Origin: Utricularia gibba
Lineage: Eukaryota > Streptophyta > Magnoliopsida > Lamiales > Lentibulariaceae
Direction of reading: 5' to 3'
NCBI GenBank assembly: GCA_002189035.1
Contig: NEEC01000021.1
Coordinates: 248,001-312,000, forward strand
DNA length: 64,000 bases
The notes under the pieces are model-generated. The model did no database searches, was not told the DNA's origin, and saw only the letters and a list, made by a program, of their open reading frames with translations. This document shows positions 12,934 to 24,827 of this stretch, in pieces. Position numbers and translations under genes: made by a program. The stretch's first letter is position 1. The number at the start of each line of letters is the position of its first letter.

Positions 12934-14011
12934 AAACAACGATATAGATGCTTAACATTTATGTCCAGAATGCAAGAATTAAAAGAGTGTTAGTGTGTAA
13001 GTCGGGTGATCACTCAAGTATATACGACAATTTCATCAAGATGAGTGCATTCAAAGACTAAATAAACTAACATGACATATTTCGTCTTTCAAAAGTATAC
13101 TAGTTGTCACCCTAAATCGAGGAAGGTTCCAGACTCAATTCAAGTAATCGTTAATCCCCCTCTTTGTATATGGAGTGTGGGCCAAGCACTTCTCTCTTTA
13201 TTTATTTAAGTGATTCTCTACTCCTCTAAGTTGTTTTTATAACCTCCTTTTTTTTCTGTACTCTGTTGTCTATCCATATTTTAATTGCGTGTTGGTTTTC
13301 AAGATACAGGATCTCATCACTTTTCTGTTGATAATACTTTTCTGACCCTCCTTTCCATACCCCTTTTTTTTAATTTTTCGACAACAAGCATACATGAAAG
13401 AGTAACATATGCCAGTTCATACAAAAAATCTTGAATGCACAAATTAGACTCCATCGCACATGTTGCCTATCTCATGAAAATAATCACTTATTAAGATTTT
13501 ACTCAATCTCATATTATTCAACTATACTTGAACATTATGATATATGAAAACCATATTATTGAACACTTGTTAGACCATGATTACAAACAACTTAGAAATA
13601 TAAGAATTCAATGATAGGTTTTGATAGCACCATGGTTTCCTTTATTTAGTATCATTACATGTTTAAAAATTTGGTCTAATGATTTACATTATAGATTGTG
13701 TTCTACACAAATCAAAACAACACTAAATTATTCTAATCAAAGGTCAAAATAATTCTCACAAAACCAAATTCACTAGAATCATATGGATACCAGTTGTTGA
13801 AATTCTCTCTTGAGGTGTAAATGGAAATTGTTCTCCCTATAATTTCAAACTTCTAAATTCATATCTTCTTATTTACTCTTCTTATTAAAACATTCTAACT
13901 TTGGGTCTTCTAATCATTTACCTTCTCTTAATTCTACATGATGGCATCTATTCATTTATCTTCTATTCCAAAAAAAAAAAAAAAATCTTCAATGCTTTCC
14001 AAACATAAACC
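12934..14011. other. AT-rich intergenic DNA
   Basis: No supported gene. It contains T-rich runs and scattered stops in all frames. I see no repeat boundaries. Confidence 0.5.
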
Positions 14012-14016
14012 GATAA

Positions 14017-15056
14017 TATTGTGTGTCGTTTCCTCAACAAATTTTAATTTAAAAAAACGTAAAACATAAATAAGTGTAGTATGAGTATCGATCTCAAAGA
14101 GTTGAGATTTTCGAAAAATGTTTTGCACTAAACTTTTACAAATTGTCACGGATTTGTTAAAGGAGGTTTTTGAAATACACAAATAAAAGATACTAAGTAA
14201 TGGGCATTGACTAAAGGTTGCAGTTCCTGAGAGATGGATTTTGTTTCCTTTTTTATCTATCATCGCGTCGACTTTCACTGATTCCTTCCAAATAATTGGT
14301 TATATAAGCAAGAAATAGCCTATTCTCTTTTATACTCTGATTGACAAGGAGGCATGACAATAGCCTCATGCTGATTCTTCCTTAGACGATTGTGAGGACA
14401 ATAGGATTGCTGTCGATTGCCTTCAAAATCGAATTCTGCGCGTGTACCCAACTGTTGCCAATGACCAATGGCAAGTACGAGGTCACTACTCATCTACTGT
14501 CGCAGTACCTCGCTCACAAACAATTCACTATCTCCCTCGAACCGATAGGGGTGGAGAGGAGGAACCAAAAGTTCTAAGTACCAAAACAAAGTGCGAAAAA
14601 AGGTTTTAAAAGAAGTGTTTCAAGTTGGTTTTAATTCACTTCCCACGTGCATTAACTTCTTCTGCTCCCTTTCCATCATTCTTTTTGTCTTGCGTGCACC
14701 ACCAGCTTTTCCAAATGTGCAAGTAAGCACTTAATCATTGCTGCAAGCTCTAATATGCCGTAAGTCAGAGATCCTGATTAGTGTTAGCTTTCCGCCCACA
14801 GGAAACCCTAGTCGTGCAGAAAGCACGAAAAGTCAGTGTCTAGTTTTCTACAAGTCTCTTATAACACTCCAAGCCTACCTCCTAACATTTTGGATGAAAG
14901 TTCACAAAAAAGGACAACAAAATATGTACAAAATATAAAAATAGGATTTTTGTAATAAAATCAAATACTTACCAATATAAACTCTAAATTTGATGACTTA
15001 ATACTTAATTAGCACATAATAATATATAATACATAAGTAGAAAATGAAAATTAAGA
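14017..15056 (-). mobile_element. Solo LTR, family B copy 1
   Basis: Aligns along its whole length with the family B copies at 51,943 and 62,949: shared blocks include GTCGTTTCCTCAACAA near the left end, CCCACGTGCATTAACTTC in the middle and TAAGTAGAAAATGA-like sequence at the right end. GATAA at 14,012-14,016 is repeated exactly at 15,057-15,061, a 5-bp target-site duplication. The terminal TG and CA have decayed (TATTG and AAGA), indicating age. Strand is inferred from copy 2, where a TATA box follows a CACGTG on the minus strand. No internal coding region is present. Confidence 0.82.
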
Positions 15057-15699
15057 GATAATCTTTAAGCCAAACTTCTATTGTTAAAACAACTTCTCAC
15101 TCATAATACAAGGTGAGTCCTCTTGAACAATGATCTATTGGAAATGCTTAAGCTTTTTTGAAAAAACAATAAATATTGATTAGGAGTATTTTGAGATTGA
15201 AGACTTTTTCTTTGAAGGCACAAATGATGAAGGGATGCAATACATCTGTATAGTATTTAGGATTTATGATTCTTGAGTGATAATAAATTTATAAGTGCAC
15301 ATAAACCATCAAAATAATAAATTAATATCATCTCCACATACAATTATTATTGAAATTTTCTTTAAACAATGACTCAAAAATGAACAAAAAAAATAAGAGA
15401 TTGATTTTAAAAATAATATAAAAAATTGCTTTAGATGAAAGATTCATCTTGTTAAAACTCGCTCATGTGTGTGTGTGTGTATCTGTATATATATGAACCT
15501 TGATAACTGACCTATTTGTATGAATTTGGATAATTTAAAGTTGGAAGTTGTTTCTTCTCTACTATGAGATAATTAACTGTATTTGTATAACTACTTCCAT
15601 CGATGATTAGATTATACACATTTCCATTCACAAAATATCTTGTTTGAGATAGGTTTTCTCTTTGTTCCTCCATTTATTTAGCTTCCATTCCTAAAGTCT
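15057..15699. other. AT-rich intergenic DNA with a TG microsatellite
   Basis: No gene seen. A (TG)n run of about 15 bases lies at 15,466-15,480, followed by a short TATATATA stretch. Confidence 0.5.
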
Positions 15700-16380
15700 A
15701 TGTAGTTAACAAATTTTTTTCTATAACGGGTTGTTGTTCATCTTCTGCTATCCCCTCTACTTCACTCACTTTCACTCTAAACGTTTGATTCAATAACTAC
15801 ATAATCTATTAGAATCATGATCCTCTTGTTGGAGAACTCTGAAGCAATGTGACAATGCTCAAAGTATTTGAAACACTTGATATGATAGACTTGAATCTGT
15901 TGTCTTGTTTCCTAGCATTAAGGCTGCTTTCTTTGGCCCAAGATTGTTAAATTTCTCAGCTATAATATACTTTTACTTCTTATCTTTATTCTAAGAAAAT
16001 TCCATTCACAAGAATGTTTGTAATATTCTCTAAAGTTTCCCTTATATTTCAGTTGCATTTAAACCTTGATTTCAACCATCTAGGATATTTTCTTGTTTAT
16101 ACTACAAAAGAATTTTTCCATAGCAAGTTTTATGTACTCTATAATGTTGGTTCAAATTATTAATAATTTCATTTCTTGTCAATACTCTTCTATGGTTTAG
16201 TTCTCTTGTGTTATCTTTTGCAAGTTCTAATACAAATCTTTTTTATGGTGACTTGAGATAAATTTCTTCCTCATGATCCTCATTATCTTTGCGTATGTTT
16301 GAATTAGTTCCTCATCATTACGTCTTCCATTGAGCACTATTTGATCCTAACAAATGATGGCATAATATATAAATTTAACA
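15700..16380 (-). pseudogene. Decayed Ty3/gypsy gag fragment
   Basis: Translating the minus strand across frames gives a broken gag capsid-like segment (a KKDLYxNLQ block, then EEYQQEMKLL) followed about 100 codons later by a zinc-knuckle remnant (CFKYFEHCHIASE, around 15,820-15,890) and SNKRIMIL, the order expected of plant gypsy gag. In the knuckle two cysteines and the glycine before the histidine are changed. Several stops and frameshifts break it, so no product is possible. No LTR of its own is recognisable. Confidence 0.6.
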
Positions 16381-18200
16381 ATAGCTAACTTAATCTTCTT
16401 GACTTTAAAATAATTATGGGAATAAAAAATGTGCTCCACATGGATCTCTCATTCCAAATACATATTTAGATGATTTTTACTTTGAAAGAAGATATTTTTA
16501 TCTTTTTTTATAAAAAAGATATTAATTTATAAATTATTTATATTATAATTATTTATTAATTAATTAAAAAATCAATTAAATAAAAATATTACGTAAACTT
16601 TGATGTGAATTTTTTAATTAGAAAAATAAAGTAACAGTTTTTTTTAAAAAAAAATATGTCCAACTGTATAGATTTTATTAAATCACATGACCTCTACCTT
16701 ATTAATTATTAAAAAAATATTGTTTGCATTTTCTTAATAGATGGGGCAATCACAACAAATGGGAATTTGCGGGGTGCTTGGATTTTTTTAAAGGGTAAGC
16801 ACTACAAACGCACATTTGCAATGTTTGTAATATTTTTAATTTAAAAAAATATATTTTGGGATCATAAGAATTGCATTAAACTGCATGATCCCATTCTCTC
16901 AAATAAATGGGCAAGCACTGCAGATATTTATTCCATGACTTGCGTCGCTTTCATTTTTTTTTTTTATAAATGAACAAGCACAGAAAACTTTTATTTGTAA
17001 TACTTGTAATATTTTCTTTTTTTTTAAAGTTGGGATTATGTGGATTACACTAAATAACGCAACCTCATTCTCTCAAATAAATCATATTCTTGATAAAGCA
17101 CAAAATCTTAAAAGTATATGAGATAATTCAAGATTGGTCTCAAGTAATTAAAGAGAAAGACTTAATAGGATATTCAATATGCATTTAGTCTATTATATTT
17201 GTAAGGGCATTAGATGTACATATTATAATCAAATTGTTCTGATTGTATTTTTTCCATTAAATGAATAGCGATGCTATAATAATTAATGAATAACAATATT
17301 TTAGAATAACATTCACATAATTTATACAAGTGAATCAATATTTGAGGTTTACAAGCACAAGTTCATACATTGATAGAGAATTTATTTTTTATTTTTTTAA
17401 AATATATTTATTGTATTCTTTTTTAATATCCTTATTTTTAATCTCAAAATATCAATTCTTTATAAAAATGATCTTTTATTTATTATTTTATCTTTATATG
17501 CACTTACATAATTATCATTAATGATTTGTTGGATTGTATCAAATAATTTTATTAAAAGATTCTGAAAAATGAAACTAGTTAAAAAATTTTAAATTTCTAA
17601 TTTCTATTTTGTAATACTCATAATTAAAGATTAATAAACCCAATTAATCTAATTATAAAAAATGTAATTTAAATCTATAATTAAATCGAATAATAAATTA
17701 AAATTATTTTCAAATATTATTTACGAGTCATGCCAGGGTGTGTTGTACTTTGGAAAGCAAGCGACGTCGTTTAACCCAACGCCTCTCCGGAGCGGAGCGC
17801 TGGAGCCCCATATGAACGAAGCTTCACGGCGGTCGTGTAAGGGAGTAGCACCCGCAAAATTGCATAAATTCTGGGCTGCTGGATGAAATGCTGGTTCTTC
17901 TCCTTCAGAGGTTGAATCATTTTCTCATTTTGTTTTACTAAGAAAGCTTCCTTTTGTCCTCGGACTACTGCCTAGCACCGAGCAGCGATTTTTTGTGTGG
18001 GGGTTTCGTGTTGTGAAATTTCAATTGAATCTTGTTTTGCCACGGGCCTTCAGCTTTCGTTGTTTTTCAGACATAATGGATCACTATGTACACCCTCGTT
18101 GCAGATAAAGATGATCTCTTTTTTCTTTTCCCGCGAACCCATTGAAAGAATTTGCTTGATTTTGCCATTTGCTTTTGCCCCTAGTTAGAGAATTACATTG
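16381..18200. other. AT-rich intergenic DNA, then probable leader of the B3 gene
   Basis: 16.4-17.7 kb is extremely AT-rich with no gene. From about 17,730 to 17,920 composition becomes balanced, including a GC-rich block around 17,785-17,830. This is the probable promoter or non-coding first exon of the downstream B3 gene, because a good splice acceptor (GTGCAG) ends at 18,251 just before the first B3-gene coding exon. The donor of that leader intron is not determined. Confidence 0.4.
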
Positions 18201-18273
18201 TAGCAAGTGAGATTGTATAATGAATATGTTGCTTTGCATAATCTGGTGCAGTAATGAAGCCAAAGTGACCTCG

Positions 18274-19698
18274 ATGTCAGCTGATCCTCATCTCGATGTC
18301 CAGTCTTGTGTTCTCGATGGTACACAAGGTGTTCAAGGAAATCCATCAGCGGAGTGCCCAAGTTTTTTAAAGCAGCTGCTTAAGTCTCATCTCTCTGGTA
18401 AATTCTATTTGGTGAGTTGGGGATTTGTCCTTTGTTAAGTGGGCTTTATTTTGCGCCTTGGTTATTCTGTTGAACCACGTTCGTCAATACAGGGCTTGCC
18501 GAAGAAATTCTGTGATTCACATCTTCCAGATCATGATGATACCGTTGTGTTGGTTGATGAAGATGGCCAAGAGTACCTTACAAGGTACTCCGTTCGCAAG
18601 AATCGACTCAGTGGTGGTTGGCGAGGTTTCTCAAATGCTCACAAATTGTTGGAAGGAGATACCTTAGTATTTCATCTGATTGAACATTGTCGGTTTAAGG
18701 TTGTTTTACACTACGTTGAATTGTTTTTTCCTCCATTTACTAATGGGTTACAATGACGACTCTTACCTATTTTCTCTTTTATCTTCAAAGGTATATATTG
18801 TGAGGGCAGGAAAATTAACAGAAAACGATGGTGATATGGTCTTTCAGACACCTGAGTCGAAGAATCCATTGCCAGTTGGTAAGGCTTAGACAATGCATTC
18901 ATGATTCTATATTCCATTTTTGTTTGTTCAAACAAGATTTTGTAATTATCTCCAGTGATATATGAGGAAAAGCTAGGAGAAGGTGGGCGTACTAATGGAA
19001 AAGCAAAGCGGGTTCATCCAAATTCTTTTGCAGTAGATAGCCTTGAGGAGACGAGAAGAACCCGGGTGATGCCTGATAGTAGCCTAGCAAGTATTCATTC
19101 TGGAAATCTAAATGATGAATCTAGCTCGAGTATGATTCAAAGCATGAATGGTACATCTCTGGATTCCAAATTCAAGGACATAAGGGATTTTGGGGCTTTT
19201 TTGATCAAGGTGGATGGCTTCATCCTCGATGCAGAGATACCAATAGATGTTCGAACAAGGTATTATCACCTTTGCTGCAGCCAGAAGATGTTTCTTCATG
19301 ACCATCTTATTAGGGGCCTGAGCCGCAACCTGGCTGTTACCATGATTATCGAAACTGTTGGTATAGCTGACGCAGTCAGGTCATCCAACCTCACCATATC
19401 TCTTCATCATTTGGAATGTTGGGAGAAGACCCTCAAGGCATTCATGGATCTCGGCATGGAGGTTGGTTTCCTGCGTGGTAGGCTACACAAACTAATCAGC
19501 CTTTCACATGAATATCTATCAAATATTGAAACAAGGAGAGCGAAGATAGTTCAAGCAGATGAGGAAATCAGCAGTCTTGAGACATCTTGTACCCTGAATG
19601 TTTTGGCGAAAAATCTAGAGTCAGAAGTCAAGTCTCTAATATTGAAAAACGACATGCTTAGCTTGGAGTACCAGCGACTAGCAGGGGCGCCTTGGTGA
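18274..19698 (+). CDS. B3 domain-containing protein (Os01g0234100-like)
   Basis: Probable DNA-binding nuclear protein of the plant B3 superfamily. Exons 18274-18411, 18493-18699, 18791-18878 and 18956-19698 give 391 aa in phase. The B3 fold covers about residues 28-121 (CPSFLKQLLKSHL, then GLPKKFCDSHLP, VDEDGQEY, LSGGWRGFSNAHKLLEGD and FKVYIVRA). The C-terminal half (from about residue 200) carries the FGAFLIKVDG...VRTRYYHLCCSQK...LLHDH-like helical region, a predicted coiled coil and the terminal APW typical of this subfamily. The ATG at 18,274 is the first after the splice acceptor at 18,251; without that intron an in-frame ATG at 18,220 would add 18 residues. Relatives often have a longer N-terminus, so an upstream coding exon cannot be excluded. 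Confidence 0.9.
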
Positions 19699-21239
19699 GA
19701 TCAATCAGAGAATACACAGTCTGTTTATGTGTTTTTCCATATAGAAACCTAGCTCTGCTCCTTTGGCTTTTGGCTCTGTTTTAATTTTCAGCTATATTAG
19801 CACAACTAATGAAGTAGGGTGTTCTTCATTTGCATTCATTACATCTACTCCTAGGTTTACTTTTCAATCTGGTGTCATTTTTATATGAAGAAATGGAATG
19901 AGCAATTTCATTTGACGACAACTACTGGGCGGTGCATCGAATTGTTCTAAATGAGCTGCCACTTATATATGCATTTACAGGCATAGTAATCATTATATGC
20001 ATAATGGGGAAGAAACTATACACTGAAGTTGGTTAAAGTACAATGGATGTAATGATGAAAGGTGGCAAAGAGCATCGGTTAGCCCGACATAGATTGATAC
20101 TAGAGGGAATAAGTGAGTAGTTATTGATACACTCATAAATGGAAGAAATGATCATTGAGGGATACTTTGATGGCAACATTTGGTAGCTTCTTTTGGAATT
20201 TGTCTTGTTCGTATTTCGAAGAGATTGAAGCACAACAAGAAGCATGTGGCATAAAGAACTTATCTTGTTCCTCATGTAGTACTGGCCAACACTCAGACCC
20301 TCTTCTGTTGGTTATCCACAAGCATTATCTTCTTAATCAGCTTCATTTCTTGGTTAATAAAGACTAAGGTCTTTAATCAGCAGGATCTGGCCAGCACAGC
20401 ACCTTCCGGCCCGATTAAGTAACAAATGTGGCCTAAACAGCACAATTACTAGACTGTCAGAGACCAATTGGATATTCTTATTGATTTGTTGGATTGTAAA
20501 ACAACAAAGAAGTAAAAGGTATTCAATGCAGGTTCTGACGATGTATGGTTTCCTTTAAATACTTGGATTTCATGCTAACAAATTGTCTCTCAATTTATTT
20601 GATGCACACTTCCTTACATATAATCATCAAATAAAAATCGACCTCATCAGTGGGAGACTGCATGATGTAGCCATCAATCAATTATCAGACTCACAGAGGC
20701 TTCCAAGAGGTAAACCTCTGTGATATCAGTGGAAGCAGGAACTTGTAGAGCTGGCCAACGAACCTCCGACCCTAGTCTCTTCAAGTGAGATCAGCATTGG
20801 GCACAGGTGGCTGCCACTTAACTTCTTTGGGAGGAGCCACTCCCTCAAGGAGGGATAGGCCCACATGCCCCGCAAGGCTATGGGCCTAGTCTCTATGGGT
20901 GGTATGAGACCGCTCTATGGGAGGGCATAGCTAGGGGTGCAAGCTGTGTGACGGAACAGGTTTGGGACTAGGAGCACCAAAACAAGGCGTCAGGGCATAC
21001 AGAGTTAGGCGATGGGTGCTTTTTGCAGCTACAACCATCTTTGCATGGGCTAGGCATAAGGCTGTCAAGAATTCCGAAGGTGCAAGGACCGACTCCCTTG
21101 CATGTTTCTAAAGGTTTTGATCCAGGCCACAATGTAGATGTGCATAGCATGAATACTTTGGGGTAAGTCTAAACATAAGACTTTTTATTGTATTATTTGC
21201 TAGTGGCCAAGTCCCTCATCCCATTCATGTGATGGTTTT
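19699..21239. other. Downstream and intergenic region
   Basis: The 3' UTR of the B3 gene probably occupies the first few hundred bases. From about 20,640 to 21,150 the sequence is more GC-rich and lacks a long reading frame. It may be the 5' part of the LINE that follows, but I see no recognisable LINE ORF1. Confidence 0.35.
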
Positions 21240-22690
21240 GCCTAACTGGGTCTGCGAAAAAAAGAGATGTGCGTACAAGTTAATTCTAATTCCCTTTTCC
21301 ACATTGAAGCCACGGTTATTTTCAGGCTCAAAGAATTATTACATGATTGGAGATGCATTGGTTTTTATGGACATCCAGAAAGAAGCAAAAGAAGAAGATT
21401 AGGGGCATTCCCATCTTCTATTACGGAGAGGTCAGAGGTTCTGACATGGGTTGTAGAAGATTTTAATGAGGTGACTCTACAAGAAGAACAAGAAAGCAAA
21501 AATGCAAGACCACCCCTCGCAAATGAGGGAGTTCAATGAGATGATCCAACAAAATAATCTAATAGACATTGGATATATTGGTTTTCCTTTTACTTGGAAG
21601 AATCGATGCGATGCGACTAGATTATTTCCAGATGTGCAGATAGAACACTTAACTTTCAGAGGATTCGACCATAAGTCAATACTTGTGTACCTAAAGAGGA
21701 GGCCTCCACTAAGACAAAATCACACGTGTTTCAAATTTGAACAAATGTGGTTTCAAGATCCTCAATGTTGAGAAGTAATTGAGGAAAGTTGGCAATCACA
21801 TTAAACCAATGATAACATGGAGTCTCTCACCTAAAGACTCTATTTATACTCAATAAAATGGCCAGAGGCAAAGAGCTTTGCGAATGCTAGAAAGGAAAAG
21901 AAACTACTGAAATGGAAAATGAATAAATTGCGACAAGGACAACTGACTAGTCAAGAAAATATACAATTTGATGAGTACAAATATGGATTGGAGGAACTTA
22001 TAGGGAGAGAAAAAATGATGTGGTAGCAAAGGAGCAGGATAAACTAGCTACACTATGGAGATTGTAACTTGAGATTCTTCTATGCTCAGGAAAATAAGCG
22101 GTCAAGGCTTAGAATTGATAAACTTGAAGATGAAAATGGAGGATGGACAATGGATGAATCAGGGTAGTAGGTAAGTGAATTGAACACTTCTCATATATTC
22201 TATCTTCTACTAACCTTAATGTAGAGGGAATACGACAATTTTGTCAAGGACACTCCACAAATCAAATAGGAGATCAAATGAAGGTGTTGGAAAATTCATG
22301 GAAGGAGGAGGAATTTTCTAAAGCAATTAAATCTATGAGACCATTAACAGCCCTTGGACAAGATGGTTTTCCTCCATTATTTTATCATCATACATGAGAC
22401 ATAGCAAGAGCAACTACTATAGACACAATCAAGAAAATCATGAAGCGCAAAAAATAATCTGTAAAGTTCAATCACACTTATATGGTATTCATCCAAAAAA
22501 GTGGAACACCAGATCAAGCCAGAATATTTTTGCCCCATCAACCTACGTAATGTGGCATACAAGATTATTGAAACAAAACTTGATGCATAGGATAAAGTAG
22601 ATTCTTCCATGATTTCATGCCATCAAGCAGCATTTATTCCATGTAGATTAATCACAAATAACATTGAGGGTGTTTTACATTAATTATACA
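21240..22690 (+). mobile_element. Broken non-LTR retrotransposon (LINE) fragment
   Basis: Pieces of one LINE polyprotein in the expected order but in shifting frames. An endonuclease segment at about 21,330-21,770 shows GFYGHPE, WVVxDFNEV, GFPFTWKNR and FDHKSI. A reverse-transcriptase N-terminal segment at about 22,300-22,680 shows AIKSMRP, GQDGFPPLFYHH, YMVFIPK and HQAAFIPxRLITNNI. Several stops and frameshifts interrupt it, and everything after the first part of the RT is missing. Plant L1-type LINEs carry these motifs (family knowledge). Boundaries are approximate. Confidence 0.85.
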
Positions 22691-23668
22691 CAACTTAATG
22701 AAATCATTAGTAAATTTATCAAATGAGTGTTTTTTAACTTATAAGTAATAATTTATAAGTTACTTATAAGTTTTTTTTTTTAAAAAAAGGTAAATAATTA
22801 TTTAATTTTAACTAAAATGAATAAAATCTTATGAAATTCTTTAAATACCTCTATATTAAAATATAAAATGATAGAATTCTTGTTCCTTCGTGACATTTCT
22901 CCAACGACATTTTTGTCGAAGTTTGTAGTAAGTTTCTGATTTTCCTTTTCTTGAGAGGTCATGAAGCTGATGTTTGAATATACAAAATTTAGTATCATTG
23001 GTGATTTGATAATGATTTTAGGGTTTGAGTTTTGTATTAGAATACAATATCCTATTTATTTACATTGTGAGAGATGTTAAAATACAAAAAACATAATTAA
23101 TAATTTAAAAAAACTTGCTAAATAGACATTAATTTTATCATAAGTTTTGCTAATTAATAATAGAATTCGTAAGTTCTAGGGTCTTTTTTTTTTATTTTGC
23201 TATCTACAAGGTGCTAGAAATTTGATTTTTATATGTGCAATTTTGTTACATTATTTTTTGTTTGTGATATTGCATTTGAAATAGTATTAAATGTTTATAG
23301 TTGAATGATATAGTAACTATTTTATAAAACAATAACAAATGAATAAATAAAGACTATTTTTACCTACTTCCAATATTGCTTAAGATGAAAATACAACTCA
23401 TATATTCTTGGAAGCTTGTGCACATCCAATTTATGAAAATAATATACTTGGAACATTTTTCAATTCTCAAGGGTGGCATAGAGTTTGGAAGGAGTTCAAT
23501 GAAAGGACATGCAATTATCATGTGATGAAACATTTAAAGAATAAATTCAATATAATGAAAAAATATTGATCTATATAGCTCTATATAAAGTAGGAGAGTG
23601 GATTTCATTTATCTATGCCTCAAACATCAAATGTATTTACGATTGCGAAATGTTTACATATAGTGAGG
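22691..23668. other. AT-rich intergenic DNA
   Basis: No supported gene, RNA or repeat boundary. Confidence 0.5.
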
Positions 23669-23673
23669 GGAAT

Positions 23674-24822
23674 TGACAAGTAATTTTGTATCGTTCCAAA
23701 ACATGTTCTTCCATTACTTTTGAGTGTTGTTTTTAATTATCTTAGACTCCACTTTCTCATTATTCTCAATTGATTTTGCATCTTTCACACTACTTTGATC
23801 TTTTTGGAGAGAAAGTGTATTTTTTGGATTTTTAGGATACTTTTGGATCAATTTGAGGAGAAATCAAGACCCACCAAATTATGGACTTGATGGGCCACGA
23901 ATCTCAGCCCAAGACTCGGCCAAATGATGAAGATTTGGTCCAAGATTTGTGGATAAGATAGCGATATGAAGATGATTTTCGAAGATTTGAATAAAATATT
24001 TGGATAGAAAATCTTATCCAAGCCCATCGAATAAGCTCAATATGAAGACTTGGATATACTCTCCTATAAATACTCCACCCTCTCAACTATTAGAGACGTC
24101 TTTGACCACTTTTCCTTTGTACTTTTCCTATTTTCGTGTCTATTTTCATGTTAGAGTCAAGTCTGCGCATGTAGGCGCTTGCGGCTGAAGATCTGCGGTG
24201 AAACCTTGCTTGTGCAAGTCTTGCGCGTGTAACTGTTTTACTATGTTTTTCGACATTTAAATTGAGGTTTGATTCTATTTTTCGCAACGTTTCCTTTACT
24301 AACGTGATCTTTAGTATCACATAACCCGAAGGGAGTATGAGATAATCAAAGGTTGACCTGAAACACCTAAGGAGAAGGGCTCAATCGAACATCGTTGATA
24401 ACGCACATTCTGTCTAATCTGTCTGCGAGGTGTGAGGTGTAAGGGTTAGATTTGGGTGTGGGGAAAACATGGGTTATCACAAGAGGTGAAATGGCTCTGG
24501 TGGCGTGGTTTATTCCATAATCCCATAAAACAAAGGACGGTGGTATAACGGTCACCGAGTAGCACTACTTTAGAATAACACCCCCAGAGTTTGCGCAAGC
24601 AAGTCAATCTTCAAAGTTTGCACACACGTAAGGACGAGTTTCAAGTAAGATGGATCCTGGATTCAATGCTAATTTTCATATTGTTTTTAAAACTAAATCT
24701 TTCTTTTGTTTTCAGTCTTTTTGAGTCTTTATTTGAAAAGAAAATTCGAATAACAATTCCCTGTGGATACGATCTTATTTTATTATTTCAACGGTGTTTG
24801 TGCACTTGCAGAATCACCATCA
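23674..24822 (+). mobile_element. Solo LTR, gypsy family A copy 1
   Basis: Starts TGACAAGTAATTTTG and ends GAATCACCATCA. GGAAT at 23,669-23,673 is repeated at 24,823-24,827, a perfect 5-bp target-site duplication. A TATAAATA promoter box lies at 24,065-24,072. Nearly identical along its length to copy 2 (29,020-30,170), and related to the LTRs at 43,689 and 45,789, where the family's tRNA-Asp-type primer-binding site confirms orientation. No internal region remains, so it is a solo LTR. Minus-strand reading frames inside it are chance. Confidence 0.93.
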
Positions 24823-24827
24823 GGAAT

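Noticed and set aside
24090-24320. Minus-strand frames inside family A LTRs (also 29,436-29,633, 44,036-44,344, 46,289-46,483)
   Set aside because: They recur because the LTR recurs. They have no domain, no start context, and run antisense to the LTR promoter.
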